The notes below the pieces were generated by a model. That model ran no database searches and was not told the origin of the DNA. It saw only the letters and a list, made by a program, of their open reading frames with translations. Position numbers and translations under genes: made by a program. From the NCBI GenBank assembly GCA_949296855.1, contig CASFRN010000139.1:1-37694 (forward strand): a stretch of 37,694 bases of DNA, written 5' to 3'. The stretch is from an uncultured Bacteroides sp. (lineage in GTDB: Bacteria > Bacteroidota > Bacteroidia > Bacteroidales > Bacteroidaceae). Positions 1-8,760 of this stretch are shown here, piece after piece; the first letter of the stretch is position 1, and each line of letters opens with the position of its first letter.

Positions 1-118
1 ACAAACTTATATCTGGAATCCGAGACTGTTTTGTCACGGATTCACTAATCATGTGCCATAGTAAACCAAGCAAATGCTTCGAGGCGGTTTTAAGGCAATA
101 CATGGAGATTTGCTGCAT
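1..118 (-). other. Foreign or rearranged sequence at the left edge; short open frame
   Basis: On the minus strand an ATG at 118 opens a frame (MQQISMYCLKTASKHL...) that stays open for at least 39 codons to the window edge. It lies where the C-terminal barrel strands of the neighbouring receptor gene should be, but its composition (Leu, Ser, Lys, Cys; no alternating beta-strand pattern) does not look like an outer-membrane barrel. It may be the start of an inserted gene such as a transposase, or simply an open frame in rearranged DNA. I do not recognise the product. Confidence 0.25.
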
Positions 119-2109
119 ATACGTTTTAGAGAAAAGATACTATAATTCAAAGATATATTGGCTTCATTATTAAACCATTTTGTGAGCGAAGACCCATTCA
201 ACATTTCATTATATCCGGCAACCCTACTATTTTTTGCCAGAAATTCTATCTCTGTTGGCTTAGTATCATAAATAACAGACAGATTCAATCTATGTTTGGG
301 GCTAAATATTAACGATGCCGAAAGTTCGGGAGATACAAAACCTTTGGTATCTCTTTTGTCAAATACATTCCCCATATAGCTATTAAGGGAGAGTTCTACT
401 CCTAAACCAAATCTAAAAAAACCTTTGTTTTTTTCTAACCTGATATTAGTTTGAAATTTATCCCATTTTGAAAATTCATAAATTGACCTATCATCTAAAT
501 AGATTAATTTATTACGAAAGTAATCATAAGATAATGAGGTATTTAGATTCACATTTTTAAAGAGTGGGAATACATATCCAACTTCAGGAGATACACTTAA
601 TTTCCGGGTTATAGTATTGGCAACAAATATATAAGGATATTCTTCTTCATACGTTGGCAAATAGCCTATCGGTAATAACAGACTATCACTTAATATGCGA
701 TAACTATTATCTCTGTTTGAAGCATCCACACGAATATAAGAATATAATAAACCATTTCCAAGAATATAATTTGTGCTTAACTCTTGTATAAATTGTGTAC
801 TCAACAAATCATTATGATTATCAGCTAAAAATGATTTATTGGATATATTATTACTCAGACTTTGTTTCGCATTATACTTACCTAAATTAAACCGTGTAGA
901 GACATTTATTTCTAGATTCTCCTTAATATTCCAGATTTCCTGAAAGTTTGCCGTAATATAATGATTAACATCTTCGTTTCGTTCATCCTTCTTGTTTGCT
1001 ACATTCCCGGAAAAATATAAATCTTCACTATAATTGCTTGCCCCTATAAAAGAGCCATTATAAATAACATTTCCTTTAAAATTAAAATTTTCAGACGGTT
1101 TATAAGTGGTATTTATAGAAAGAGCGCCATTAGTATTTCTATAAACATTATCCGGAGGCAGCAACATTTTAGATTCCTCATTTGATAAACTATATGTGGT
1201 TTTATTCTGGCTCAGCAAATTATCTATACCAACTATATTACTAATATAATCCTCAATGGAGAAAACAGCATTGCCCACATTATTAGCAGATAATATAGCT
1301 GAAAAAGAACCTTTTTCACCTATATGTAATAGGTTTGATTTCGTTTGAAACTTATTTTTATATCCTCCTGAACATTCTACATATCCATCATAATTTTGTT
1401 TCCTTGATGTTTTGATATTTAAAGCTAATGTTTCATCCTTTTTAAAGGCGTCTGTTATGCTATTATTTTTATAATTAGTCAAGACTTCCGCACTCTCCAT
1501 TAAGTCGGCAGACAGGTTGTTTATGGCAAGGTTACTACTTGAAGATATAATATCTTTACCGTCTATTAATATTTTCCCTATATTTCTCCCTGCATAGGAA
1601 ACTTTCCCAGTTTCATTTACTTCCATTCCCGGAATCTTTTTTAGCACTTCACCAATATTTTCTTCTGTACCAATGGCATAATGTTTGGTATCGAGTGATA
1701 CCGTATCATCCGAAAATTTCATGCCGGAATAATTTGCTTTGACTGTTATTTCACTGAGGGAAACAACATCTTCTTCCATTTGCAAGTTAAAGACTTCCGA
1801 AGTACTGGTTATTTGTCTTTTCAGTTCTTTATATCCCAGACACTGGACTATTAACCAATCGTTTATTTGGAAGTCTGCTTTAATAGAGAATTTGCCGTCA
1901 TCATTTGTTATTGCATATCCTTTAATAGTTGAAGAAGAAGCACTATCTGCATTTATGGTGACAGAAGCATATGGTATAGGTTGGTTTCTATTTGATACAG
2001 TTCCGGTTACTTGATTTTGGGCATTTATTTTCAGAGTTCCGATGATTATTATTGCAATAATTACCGGAACTCTGTAAGAAAATGTATGCGTTTTATTGTA
2101 ATTTATCAT
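49..2109 (-). pseudogene. Outer-membrane beta-barrel receptor (TonB-receptor-like), C-terminally truncated
   Basis: Reads 686 residues. An N-terminal membrane segment/signal peptide ends near NAQ (about residue 31). A carboxypeptidase-regulatory-like beta-sandwich follows (about 33-115; GTVSNRNQPIPYASV), then a plug-like domain (about 118-235; GEVLKKIPGMEV and GKILIDGKD are typical of the outer membrane beta-barrel family), then barrel strands rich in alternating aromatic and Asn/Ser residues. From about residue 662 the sequence abruptly loses barrel character and ends at TGA (49-51). The family normally runs some 150-250 residues further and ends in an aromatic-terminated strand. I therefore call it truncated by insertion or rearrangement at about 120-140. 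It lies 2 bp downstream of the GLPGLI gene, an association known in Bacteroidota. If expressed, the product probably could not complete a barrel. The substrate is unknown. Confidence 0.7.
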
Positions 2110-2111
2110 AT

Positions 2112-2819
2112 TTACATTTTTATGATTTTTACTTTACTCCCATTTCCTTTGTCTATGCCAAGGCCTTCTTGTTTTTTCTTTTTCAATGCATCAAAATCTT
2201 CCCGACTTATTTCTTTGCCTTTATCAGGGGCTTTTATAGATATATTTTCTTTCGACACAGAGATTTCTTGTATAATGTATTTCTTACTTGGTGTTTCCAG
2301 TTGTAAAATAAGTCCCGGTAAGCCATAATACCCCATAGGACCGAAACTAACAGGGATTTCACTCGTAAACCATGCAACAATAGTAGGATTTTCTTTCAGA
2401 GTTGCTTTGGTACACTTTTTATTAATAATTTCTTTATACTCTGTTGTTATATCCCAATCGTATGTTTTAACCGTTTCCTTAATGAGGAAGGTACGATCGA
2501 GTATGTTTTCCTGGGAAATAGAAGTTTTTGTATCCATGTCCATATATATGGCAGAACTTCCCCCTATCTGCATAACAGTCCCATTATTTTGTTCATTAGA
2601 AATTGCTTCAAACAAATATTTTCCATTAGATACTTTAAGAGAAAAAGTTTCCTTTTTATTGGAAAGTTGATTAATTACTATATTCCGTATATTGGCATCT
2701 TCTATATTTTTTACATCCTCTGGTATTACTGTTGTTGATGTGTATTTACATTCTATATTTTGAGCAAAAACATGGATGCACATAAGCAGAAAGAATAAAG
2801 TTAATATATTTCTGTTCAT
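2112..2819 (-). CDS. GLPGLI family protein
   Basis: 235 residues with a cleavable signal peptide (MNRNILTLFFLLMCIHVFAQ). The family signature YGLPGLILQLE is visible at about residues 164-174. The remainder is a beta-rich secreted domain with a basic Lys-rich tail (ALKKKKQEGLG). GLPGLI proteins are Bacteroidota-specific, exported, of unknown biochemical role and often sit beside outer-membrane receptors. Here the stop is 2 bp from the start of the receptor-like gene, so the two were one operon. The region is clearly AT-rich relative to the carbohydrate locus to its right. No catalytic residues are recognised and I assign no function. Confidence 0.85.
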   Translation of the reverse strand: MNRNILTLFFLLMCIHVFAQNIECKYTSTTVIPEDVKNIEDANIRNIVINQLSNKKETFSLKVSNGKYLFEAISNEQNNGTVMQIGGSSAIYMDMDTKTSISQENILDRTFLIKETVKTYDWDITTEYKEIINKKCTKATLKENPTIVAWFTSEIPVSFGPMGYYGLPGLILQLETPSKKYIIQEISVSKENISIKAPDKGKEISREDFDALKKKKQEGLGIDKGNGSKVKIIKM

Positions 2820-2922
2820 TGTTTATCAATTTGAAGTTTTTGTAACAATAGGCGAGGAAATACTATGGAATAGAATTCCCTAGCCTACATAAATTTAACA
2901 ATCAATAGACTATTGAATAATT

Positions 2923-3090
2923 ATGATAATAATCTCATCATTTGTTTCGATAACAATGGTTTCTGACTGGGCACCTGCAATTCAAGGAGTAGCTGTTACT
3001 TCCATGGCTGCTGGCTCTGTGGCACTTACTACACTTGGAGTAAAGAATATCGCACACATTGCGATTGCAAAACTTTTTCATTGTAATTAA
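2923..3090 (+). CDS. Small hydrophobic ORF, 55 codons, unknown
   Basis: ATG at 2923 (in-frame TGA at 2914) to TAA at 3088-3090. The peptide opens with a hydrophobic stretch (MIIISSFVSITMV). Next comes an Ala/Gly/Val/Thr-rich stretch (QGVAVTSMAAGSVALTTLG) and an Ile/Ala/His-rich amphipathic tail ending LFHCN. Its codons (gct, gca, ggc) are visibly more GC-rich than the AT-rich DNA on both sides, which favours real or formerly real coding. An internal ATG at 2956 would give 44 codons. It is divergent from the GLPGLI gene. It could be a small membrane peptide, a bacteriocin-like peptide or the remnant of a larger membrane protein. I recognise no family. Confidence 0.35.
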   Translation: MIIISSFVSITMVSDWAPAIQGVAVTSMAAGSVALTTLGVKNIAHIAIAKLFHCN

Positions 3091-3252
3091 ATAATTAATA
3101 GTTAATAAATAGTTCCAAAATAAAAAACATCTTCATTAGATGTTACCTTAAATTGCAACAAATATAGCAATATTATTATAACTATCATAATTTTAGCGTG
3201 CCTTTTTATTACAACATTCATAATTTAATCGTGTACTACTTATAATTATATT

Positions 3253-4250
3253 CTATAACACTGCCATTAAAACTGTCCCATAATTGAATCTTCCACTCTC
3301 AGAGCCTGTTTAAATTTTGCTCAGTTTTATTTCGAGGATGTTTTTCTGACTTTATGAAGGAGATATCGGGCTATCTGACGAATAAAATCGGGAAAACAGA
3401 CCGGAAACAAACCCAAAAGGGCCTGATATAATATTGCTTTATTGGAAAATTTAAACAGGCTCTTAAATCGACATTTCTGTTTTCTATTTCTTTAAGCAGT
3501 TTTTTATAGAAGAACACGGACAAAACATATGGTATTACTAAGTTATATCTTCTGCCTTAATATTGTATTTATTCAGAACCTTTTCTATATGATTACCCCA
3601 TAAATTATTATATGTTTTTTCAACAGCCTCATATCCTGTTTAACTGTAAACACTGATTTATCGGAAATTTCACAACCGTCATACGACTTCCAAATTGCAA
3701 TAAATTCATCAGGATTAAAATCTGTACCAGATATCATACAAGCAGAAAGAGTATTAGTATTAGATTCCATTTCTATCCATTCAATTTTTAAGCTATCACC
3801 AAATTCATTTGGTACATTATAAACAGCTCCTATACCATCTGACAACATAAATCTTAAAAATCTTTTTCAAAGCCGAAATATGGATTTCCACCTATGCTAT
3901 GACATTTTTCATATTCAACATCACTATGTTTTGAAAGCAATGCTGCAGAAACCAATTCAGAATAGATGTTGCAGTGGTTATCAGTTCCAAACTCTCTGGC
4001 CACTGATTATTATCAAACAACCCTCTTATAGTTCTAGCTGCAAGCCCTGTAGTCGTATGGGTTATTTCTTGATTTTTATTAAGTGCACAGTACCTGGTCC
4101 TTATACCATGCCATTTTGTTTAAGCACCAAGTTTTTTTACTTTTGAAGGATTACCCCCTATTCTTCCAATATAATCTTCCAGACTATCATTATTCACAGG
4201 TTCGTTAGGAAGAAAAGAACTTACCTTTTAATAAATACTTCATTCTTCAT
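3253..4250 (-). pseudogene. Degenerate beta-ketoacyl-ACP synthase III-like gene, interrupted by a MITE
   Basis: Collinear fragments in different frames rebuild one FabH-like protein. MKNEVFIK starts at 4250, overlapping the tetR stop by 11 bp. A frameshift near 4228 leads to KVSSFLPNEPVNNDSLEDYI...KKLGA. Another near 4120 leads to HGIRTRYCALNKNQEITHT and AARTIRGLF...ITTATS. After a junction near 3960 comes SELVSAALLSK...GNPYFGFEKD. A T-run slip near 3848 leads to FLRFMLSDGIGAVYN...SVFTVKQD. Shifts near 3640 and 3540 lead to AVEKTYNNL...YNIKAEDI and SVFFYKKLLKEIENRNVDL. The MITE (3301-3463) follows, and the end ESGRFNYGTVLMAVL-stop lies at 3300-3253. The segment expected to hold the catalytic Cys (around the 3960 junction) and the conserved Asn region (at the MITE) are both missing. 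Family assignment is from remembered motifs such as FLRFMLSDGxGA and the terminal ESGRF. Confidence 0.72.
3301..3463. mobile_element. MITE with 18-bp perfect terminal inverted repeats (IS5/IS427-like ends)
   Basis: AGAGCCTGTTTAAATTTT (3301-3318) is repeated in perfect inverted orientation at 3446-3463. The 127 bp between contain no transposase-length frame. The same GAGCCTGTTTAAATTTT end occurs at 37555-37571, where an IS5-type transposase begins, so the small element is probably a non-autonomous derivative mobilised by such an IS. The sequences diverge just inside the repeat, so the parent is a related element rather than that exact one. If the element proper starts at GAGCC, the flanking triplets are TCA and TTA. 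These do not match as a target duplication, consistent with a deletion having accompanied or followed insertion. Confidence 0.85.
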
Positions 4251-4833
4251 TAGCTATCTCTTTATAATATGAATAAAATACAACTCTCAATTTTTCCACA
4301 CTAAGACCTTGATAAAGACTATTTTCAAAAGACATTCCAGAATATATATATCTAAACCTTTGTGCTGTTTCATAAGTATCACAAGATGACTTAATTTCTC
4401 CAGACTCTTTTGCTCTTTGTATGATACGTTCCCATTGATGCAGCCCTCTATCAAACATTTCTGTAATTTTACGGTCAAAATCTGGATAAAATTTCAACGC
4501 TTGGTATAGCAAATTAAAATATCCCCTATGAACATTCTCTATACCCAATGAATGCATTTCTTTCATCCGGTTCTCTACTTTAGTCAGATATAAATCTATA
4601 AAATCTTTCAAGGTTTCTATCTCTAAATCAGAAGGGCTTGACTGAAATGTGAAAACATATTTATCTATTACAGCTTTAAAAAGATCTTCTTTTGTTTTGT
4701 ACTTAAAAAATATAGCACCCCGAGTAAGTCCACTTTCTGCCTCCAGTTTTGAAGTTGAAACTCCTTCATAATTATACATAAGAAACAACTTAAAAGCAGG
4801 TTTCAATATTCGTTCAATATCATAATTCTTCAT
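4240..4833 (-). CDS. TetR/AcrR family transcriptional regulator
   Basis: I start at ATG 4833 (MKNYDIERILKPAF, 197 residues); a TTG at 4842 would add only three residues. The N-terminal helix-turn-helix covers about residues 6-50 (ILKPAFKLF, then STSKLEAESGLTRGAIFFKYKT and KEDLFKAVID), the usual TetR tripartite pattern. The C-terminal helical ligand-binding domain contains many aromatics and no recognisable ligand motif. The stop overlaps the start of the downstream ketosynthase-like pseudogene by 11 bp, so the regulator was translationally coupled to a lipid-type biosynthetic gene. A palindrome at 4928-4955, about 95 bp upstream of the start, is the obvious autoregulatory operator. With its partner gene destroyed it may regulate only itself or distant genes. 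Confidence 0.88.
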   Translation of the reverse strand: MKNYDIERILKPAFKLFLMYNYEGVSTSKLEAESGLTRGAIFFKYKTKEDLFKAVIDKYVFTFQSSPSDLEIETLKDFIDLYLTKVENRMKEMHSLGIENVHRGYFNLLYQALKFYPDFDRKITEMFDRGLHQWERIIQRAKESGEIKSSCDTYETAQRFRYIYSGMSFENSLYQGLSVEKLRVVFYSYYKEIANEE

Positions 4834-4927
4834 ACTATGCAACTTATTATCATCGTCATCATAAAATTACCTCTTTTTTTTAAAACATAAAAGAAAAGAA
4901 TATTTTTATAGCAAATTTTAATTGATT

Positions 4928-4955
4928 TAACGTAAGTTCGATATAACTCACGTTA
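4928..4955. promoter_or_regulatory. Palindromic operator, probably for the adjacent TetR regulator
   Basis: TAACGTAAGTT, six bases (CGATAT), then AACTCACGTTA: 11-bp arms with a single mismatch, total 28 bp. Length, symmetry and position between the tetR start (4833) and the next gene fit a TetR dimer site. The assignment to this regulator is by proximity only. Confidence 0.6.
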
Positions 4956-5047
4956 CTTAGATGAAGAATGAAGAACGGTTTCGTCCGCATGGAAATTCTT
5001 TCTTTCGCGAAACACAATATCCTCCATTCTTCAGTCAAAAGATTTCT

Positions 5048-5893
5048 TCATTTTCCAATGTTGTCCGATACATAAATAAGCGCATCGCACAAGGCGGGAC
5101 GCCAGTAATTCCAGTCATGGCCTCCTCCCTTTACGCGAAGTTCGTAAGGGATAGCACGCTTCCGGAATGCAGCTATCAGGTCGATATTGGCATCGTAAGT
5201 GAAATCCTTGTCGCCGCAATCGATGAACCAACGGACCGTACGCCATGTTTCCACATCGTTTTCAGTCCCTTCCGCTATGGTATGCATAGGATTATAATCA
5301 TCCACTAACTTCTGCCGCCATGGCGCGGAAGGGTCGTTCTTCAGAAACTCCAATGGCTGGCTCCGAAGGTAGCTGCTCATTCCGTAAACCACGTTAAACT
5401 TATCCGGATGGAGTACACCGTAGACCACCGATGCACCGCCTCCCATCGAGAAGCCCGCCACCGAGCAGTATGCTTTTCCTGGCTTTACTCGGTAAGTACG
5501 TTCGATATAGGGCATGAATTCGTGGAAAAAGAAATCCTCATACCGCCAATGAGAGGCGTTGAACCAAATCATGTTGTTTTTGTTGGCTTCAGGGCAGACT
5601 ACAATCATCTCCTGCATTCGTCCGCAGGCTATCAAACTATCCGACAAGTGCGAAAGCCCGCCATATTGTTCCCAGTCGGTATTGGAACAACCTCCTCCGT
5701 GCAACAGATACAACACGGGATACGTGCAATCCGTATCCTGCCCGTAGCTTGGAGGCAAATAGACGGTATATTCACGTTCGGTGATGCCTTGCAGCAAGGT
5801 GCAGGGCATTGTGGCATGCGTCACAGTACCCTGCGCAAAAAGATGCAGACAGCACAGAAACCATACAACACTGAAAGCAATGTGTTTTTTCAT
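5048..5893 (-). CDS. Secreted esterase, CE1/esterase-D type (putative feruloyl or acetyl esterase)
   Basis: 281 residues with signal peptide MKKHIAFSVVWFLCCLHLFAQ. The alpha/beta-hydrolase core carries YPVLYLLHGGG (oxyanion-hole strand) and GFSMGGG with nucleophile Ser149. An acidic residue in the FIDCGDKDFTYDAN stretch (about 222-235) and His259 in GGGHDWNYWR complete a plausible triad. The family (PF00756; CE1 in carbohydrate loci) removes feruloyl or acetyl groups from arabinoxylan, or hydrolyses other acyl esters. It is the last gene of the seven-gene GH operon, 33 bp after the preceding GH43. This context supports polysaccharide de-esterification, but the exact acyl group cannot be read from sequence. 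Confidence 0.88.
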   Translation of the reverse strand: MKKHIAFSVVWFLCCLHLFAQGTVTHATMPCTLLQGITEREYTVYLPPSYGQDTDCTYPVLYLLHGGGCSNTDWEQYGGLSHLSDSLIACGRMQEMIVVCPEANKNNMIWFNASHWRYEDFFFHEFMPYIERTYRVKPGKAYCSVAGFSMGGGASVVYGVLHPDKFNVVYGMSSYLRSQPLEFLKNDPSAPWRQKLVDDYNPMHTIAEGTENDVETWRTVRWFIDCGDKDFTYDANIDLIAAFRKRAIPYELRVKGGGHDWNYWRPALCDALIYVSDNIGK

Positions 5894-5926
5894 TTATTTA
5901 CAGTTTTATGTTTGAATCAGATTGTA

Positions 5927-7282
5927 TCAATTATCGAATCTCCACCAGTCGAGATTGAACAAGGCATGAGGCTTTTTCCCTTTGAACACAAGATAGAGGT
6001 CGTGTACACCCGTCACACCTTTCACTAAGGTTTCAAACTCCCGCCAGTTTTCCCACTCACCGGTATAAGGAATATTGAGCGTACCTATCGTCTCGCCTTC
6101 TTTACCGTCTATACGCAGCTCTATTTGCCCGCCGAAGTAGCGGGAAGAAGCACATGCCGTGAAACGTGATGCTCCCTTATCTCCGAAATCAACGCAACGC
6201 ACTTTAATACAATCATCGTTGTGAATATCCGTTACATATACACCTCGTTCCTCATCGGTCTTGGTAGTCACGCCTTCCGACCAAGCAATGGTCTCCGCTT
6301 CCGTACGCCGGTAAGGATAAAGCGTGCCTACGGCTTCGGTGATGCCTGCATCGGTCATGTGCAATTCAGGAATTTTCCCATCAGGCGTATAGCTGAACTC
6401 TTCGATGCATACCGAACGGCAATAACTATGCCCGCCCGGCAAGGCATCGTTGTGATAGAAGAAATAAGAATGTCCCTTGTAGTCGATGATGGCTGGATGA
6501 TTGGTATTGCTGCCCCGCTCAGTAGGCATCAACACGCCTTGTGCTTTCCAGCTTCCGCCCGCCGCATCACTCATCGAATAATGAATGGACTCGGGGAAAC
6601 CTGCCGCATAAAGCAAGTAATAATGCCCGCCGCGCTCATAAAGCCACGGAGCCTCGGTGAAACCTCCCGAAAAAGAAGAAACGTCCGCACGGTCGATGGC
6701 TTCTATCTCACTGCCAAGGCTTATCATATCCTCATTCAGCTTGGCACGGTAGCATACGCCGTTGCCCCAGTAGAGCCATGCCTGCCCGTCATCATCGATA
6801 AATACGGTAGGGTCAAGATCATCCCACGAATGTTTAGCGTAGGTGGTCATGTTATTCGTTACCAATCCACGTCCTATCGCATCTTTAAAAGGTCCGTATG
6901 GAGAATCGCCTACCGCTACACCAATAGAAGAGCCGGGGCTTTGCGTGTTCTGCGAGGAGATGTACCAATAGAACTTCCCATTACGGGGAATGCACTGCGC
7001 CGCACTGGCATCGCCCGCCGACCAGGCGAAAGCACTCGTACGGAGCGGTGTGCCGCAGTCTGTCCAGTTCACCATGTCGGTAGTGGTATACAAGCGGTAT
7101 TCACGCATCAAGTAAGAATTCTCCGGCGCATCGTTTTCATCGCAACCCACATATAAGTATAGTGTGTCGCCATACACCATCGGGGCAGGATCGGCAGTAT
7201 AATGGGTTTGGATAATAGGGTTCTGCGCTTGTGCCGATAGCGCACACAGCCCCAACAAAAAAGATAAAAAGCTTCCCTTCAT
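5927..7282 (-). CDS. GH43 glycosidase with C-terminal CBM6-like module (paralogue 3)
   Basis: 451 residues with signal peptide MKGSFLSFLLGLCALSAQAQ. The five-bladed propeller shows the GH43 triad: Asp31 (TADPAPMVY, general base), Asp157 (LDPTVFIDDDG, pKa modulator) and Glu210 (TEAPWLYERGGHYYL, acid). A beta-sandwich CBM6-like module covers about residues 325-451 (YRRTEAETIAWSEG ... GVHDLYLVFKGK ... LDWWRFDN). GH43 enzymes are inverting alpha-L-arabinofuranosidases, beta-xylosidases or arabinanases; the subfamily is not determined. It lies third of three tandem paralogues, separated from paralogue 2 by a 104-bp gap that contains a CAGAGACAC repeat. It is the most diverged of the three in the blade between residues 48 and 60. 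Confidence 0.93.
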   Translation of the reverse strand: MKGSFLSFLLGLCALSAQAQNPIIQTHYTADPAPMVYGDTLYLYVGCDENDAPENSYLMREYRLYTTTDMVNWTDCGTPLRTSAFAWSAGDASAAQCIPRNGKFYWYISSQNTQSPGSSIGVAVGDSPYGPFKDAIGRGLVTNNMTTYAKHSWDDLDPTVFIDDDGQAWLYWGNGVCYRAKLNEDMISLGSEIEAIDRADVSSFSGGFTEAPWLYERGGHYYLLYAAGFPESIHYSMSDAAGGSWKAQGVLMPTERGSNTNHPAIIDYKGHSYFFYHNDALPGGHSYCRSVCIEEFSYTPDGKIPELHMTDAGITEAVGTLYPYRRTEAETIAWSEGVTTKTDEERGVYVTDIHNDDCIKVRCVDFGDKGASRFTACASSRYFGGQIELRIDGKEGETIGTLNIPYTGEWENWREFETLVKGVTGVHDLYLVFKGKKPHALFNLDWWRFDN

Positions 7283-7314
7283 TGTTATTACGTTTTTTAG
7301 GTTCTATATAATCA

Positions 7315-7371
7315 AACGCAGAGACACAAAACGCAAAGTACAAATCCCCTGCGACTTCGTGTCTCTGTGTT
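7315..7371. repeat. CAGAGACAC inverted-repeat element, copy A
   Basis: AACGCAGAGACACAAAA (from 7315) faces CTTCGTGTCTCTGTGTT (7355-7371), an inverted pair with two mismatches in the aligned part, separated by about 25 bp. It sits in the 104-bp gap between two GH43 genes inside the operon and could form an RNA hairpin affecting downstream expression or 3' stability. It shares the CAGAGACAC core with the elements at 27230-27312 and 32622-32780. Confidence 0.7.
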
Positions 7372-7386
7372 CAATAAAAACAAAGC

Positions 7387-8754
7387 TTAGCGTTGGAACA
7401 TCCAATAGTCGAAATACATCAGCCTTCCGGGTTTCTCGCCTTTGCATACGAAATAGAGGTCGTGTACGCCGCTTATCTTCGCTACGTCCGTAGTTACTAC
7501 CGCCCACCGGTCATCCCATCCGGTCATAGGTATTTTGATAGTAGCAAGTAATTCGCCTTGTAAACCATCGGCACGCACTTCCATTGTTACACCTCCATTA
7601 TGTGTAGTGCCTACGCGGGTGATTAGCTTTGAAGCCCCTTCCGTACGGAAGTCTACACCTTTTACCTTGATGTAAGCTCCGTCGCGCATCGCATTGACAA
7701 ATACGCCTACTTCTTCGTTTTGGCCTGCTTTCATGCCTTCAGAGAAAGCCATCGTTTCTGCTTCCGTCTTACGGTACGGGTTCAGTGTTTGCAGCCCTTC
7801 ACGGATACCTTCAGTCATTTTCATCGGCTTGATGGTTCCGTCGGCGTTAAACTCTGCCTGCTCCACACATACCGAACGGGTAAAGCCCGTGCCTCCGGGC
7901 AGTGCACCGTTATGATAGAACAGATAAGTGTTGCCTTTATAATCGGCGATTCCCGGATGGTTGGTAAAGCTCCGTCCTTCGGTGGGCATCAACGTACCGG
8001 CATATTTCCACGGACCGACAGGGCTTTTGCTCATCGAATAGCCCAAGTGCTCGGAGATAGGACCTCCCGCCCACAACAGGTAATACCAGTCATTATGCTT
8101 ATAAAGCCACGGGCCTTCCTCATAGAGCGTAGGACGTTCGGGTACATTTCCTTCGCGTTTACCGAAAGCTTCTTCGGTCATGGGCACCTTCACGATGTCC
8201 TCCGAGTAGGAAATCATGTCCTCGTTCAGCTTCACATAGTAGCAGAACGGATTGCCCCAATACAGATAAGCCTGCCCGTCATCGTCTATCATTACGGTAG
8301 GGTCAATATCGCCTTTCCCGCTGCTTACCAACGGTTTGCCTAAAGGGTCATAGAAAGGTCCGTAAGGACTGTCTGCTACTGCTACGCCGATAGCTCCTCC
8401 GCCTTTTTTCATTGTGACAGGGACATAAGCGTAAAATTTGCCTCCTCGTTCCACGCATTGCATTGCCCAAGCGTCACCTTTTGCCCATTCGAAGATCTTA
8501 TAAGAGAGTGCTACACCGTGGTCGGTCCAGTTCACCATATCCTCGGTGGAATAGAGCTTCCAATCGTTCATAGTGAACCAAGTTGATTCGTCTTCATCGT
8601 GGCTGGTGTAGAGATACATTTTGCCATTATAAACCATTGGAGCAGGGTCGGCGGTGTACATCGTTTGTACAATCGGGTTTTGCGCCGTAGCGGAGAGGGC
8701 GAGCATACCCAACGCTGTTATAGATAAATGCTTTTTATTTTTCATGTTCTTCAT
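7387..8754 (-). CDS. GH43 glycosidase with C-terminal CBM6-like module (paralogue 2)
   Basis: 455 residues; a second ATG three codons in (MKNKKHLS) is equally possible. The signal peptide ends at SATAQ. GH43 residues: Asp36 ([11 protein letters not shown]), an Asp near 155 ([12 protein letters not shown]) and a Glu near 218 ([16 protein letters not shown]). The CBM6-like module begins at about residue 325 ([14 protein letters not shown]) and ends [13 protein letters not shown]. Its strong similarity to the genes on either side indicates duplication. It is 6 bp from the stop of paralogue 1, so the two are almost certainly translated from one message. It probably acts in the periplasm on arabinofuranosyl- or xylosyl-decorated oligosaccharides; the linkage is unknown. 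Confidence 0.93.
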   Translation of the reverse strand: MKNMKNKKHLSITALGMLALSATAQNPIVQTMYTADPAPMVYNGKMYLYTSHDEDESTWFTMNDWKLYSTEDMVNWTDHGVALSYKIFEWAKGDAWAMQCVERGGKFYAYVPVTMKKGGGAIGVAVADSPYGPFYDPLGKPLVSSGKGDIDPTVMIDDDGQAYLYWGNPFCYYVKLNEDMISYSEDIVKVPMTEEAFGKREGNVPERPTLYEEGPWLYKHNDWYYLLWAGGPISEHLGYSMSKSPVGPWKYAGTLMPTEGRSFTNHPGIADYKGNTYLFYHNGALPGGTGFTRSVCVEQAEFNADGTIKPMKMTEGIREGLQTLNPYRKTEAETMAFSEGMKAGQNEEVGVFVNAMRDGAYIKVKGVDFRTEGASKLITRVGTTHNGGVTMEVRADGLQGELLATIKIPMTGWDDRWAVVTTDVAKISGVHDLYFVCKGEKPGRLMYFDYWMFQR

Positions 8755-8760
8755 CTGCTA

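Noticed and set aside
3880..4146. An 88-codon plus-strand frame
   Set aside because: The minus strand of this segment contains collinear pieces of a ketosynthase-like protein, so the plus frame is a shadow.
4961..5047. Short inverted TGAAGAATG/CATTCTTCA arms as terminator of the GH operon
   Set aside because: Arms are only 9 bp with a loop of roughly 50 bases and no T-run; too weak to call.
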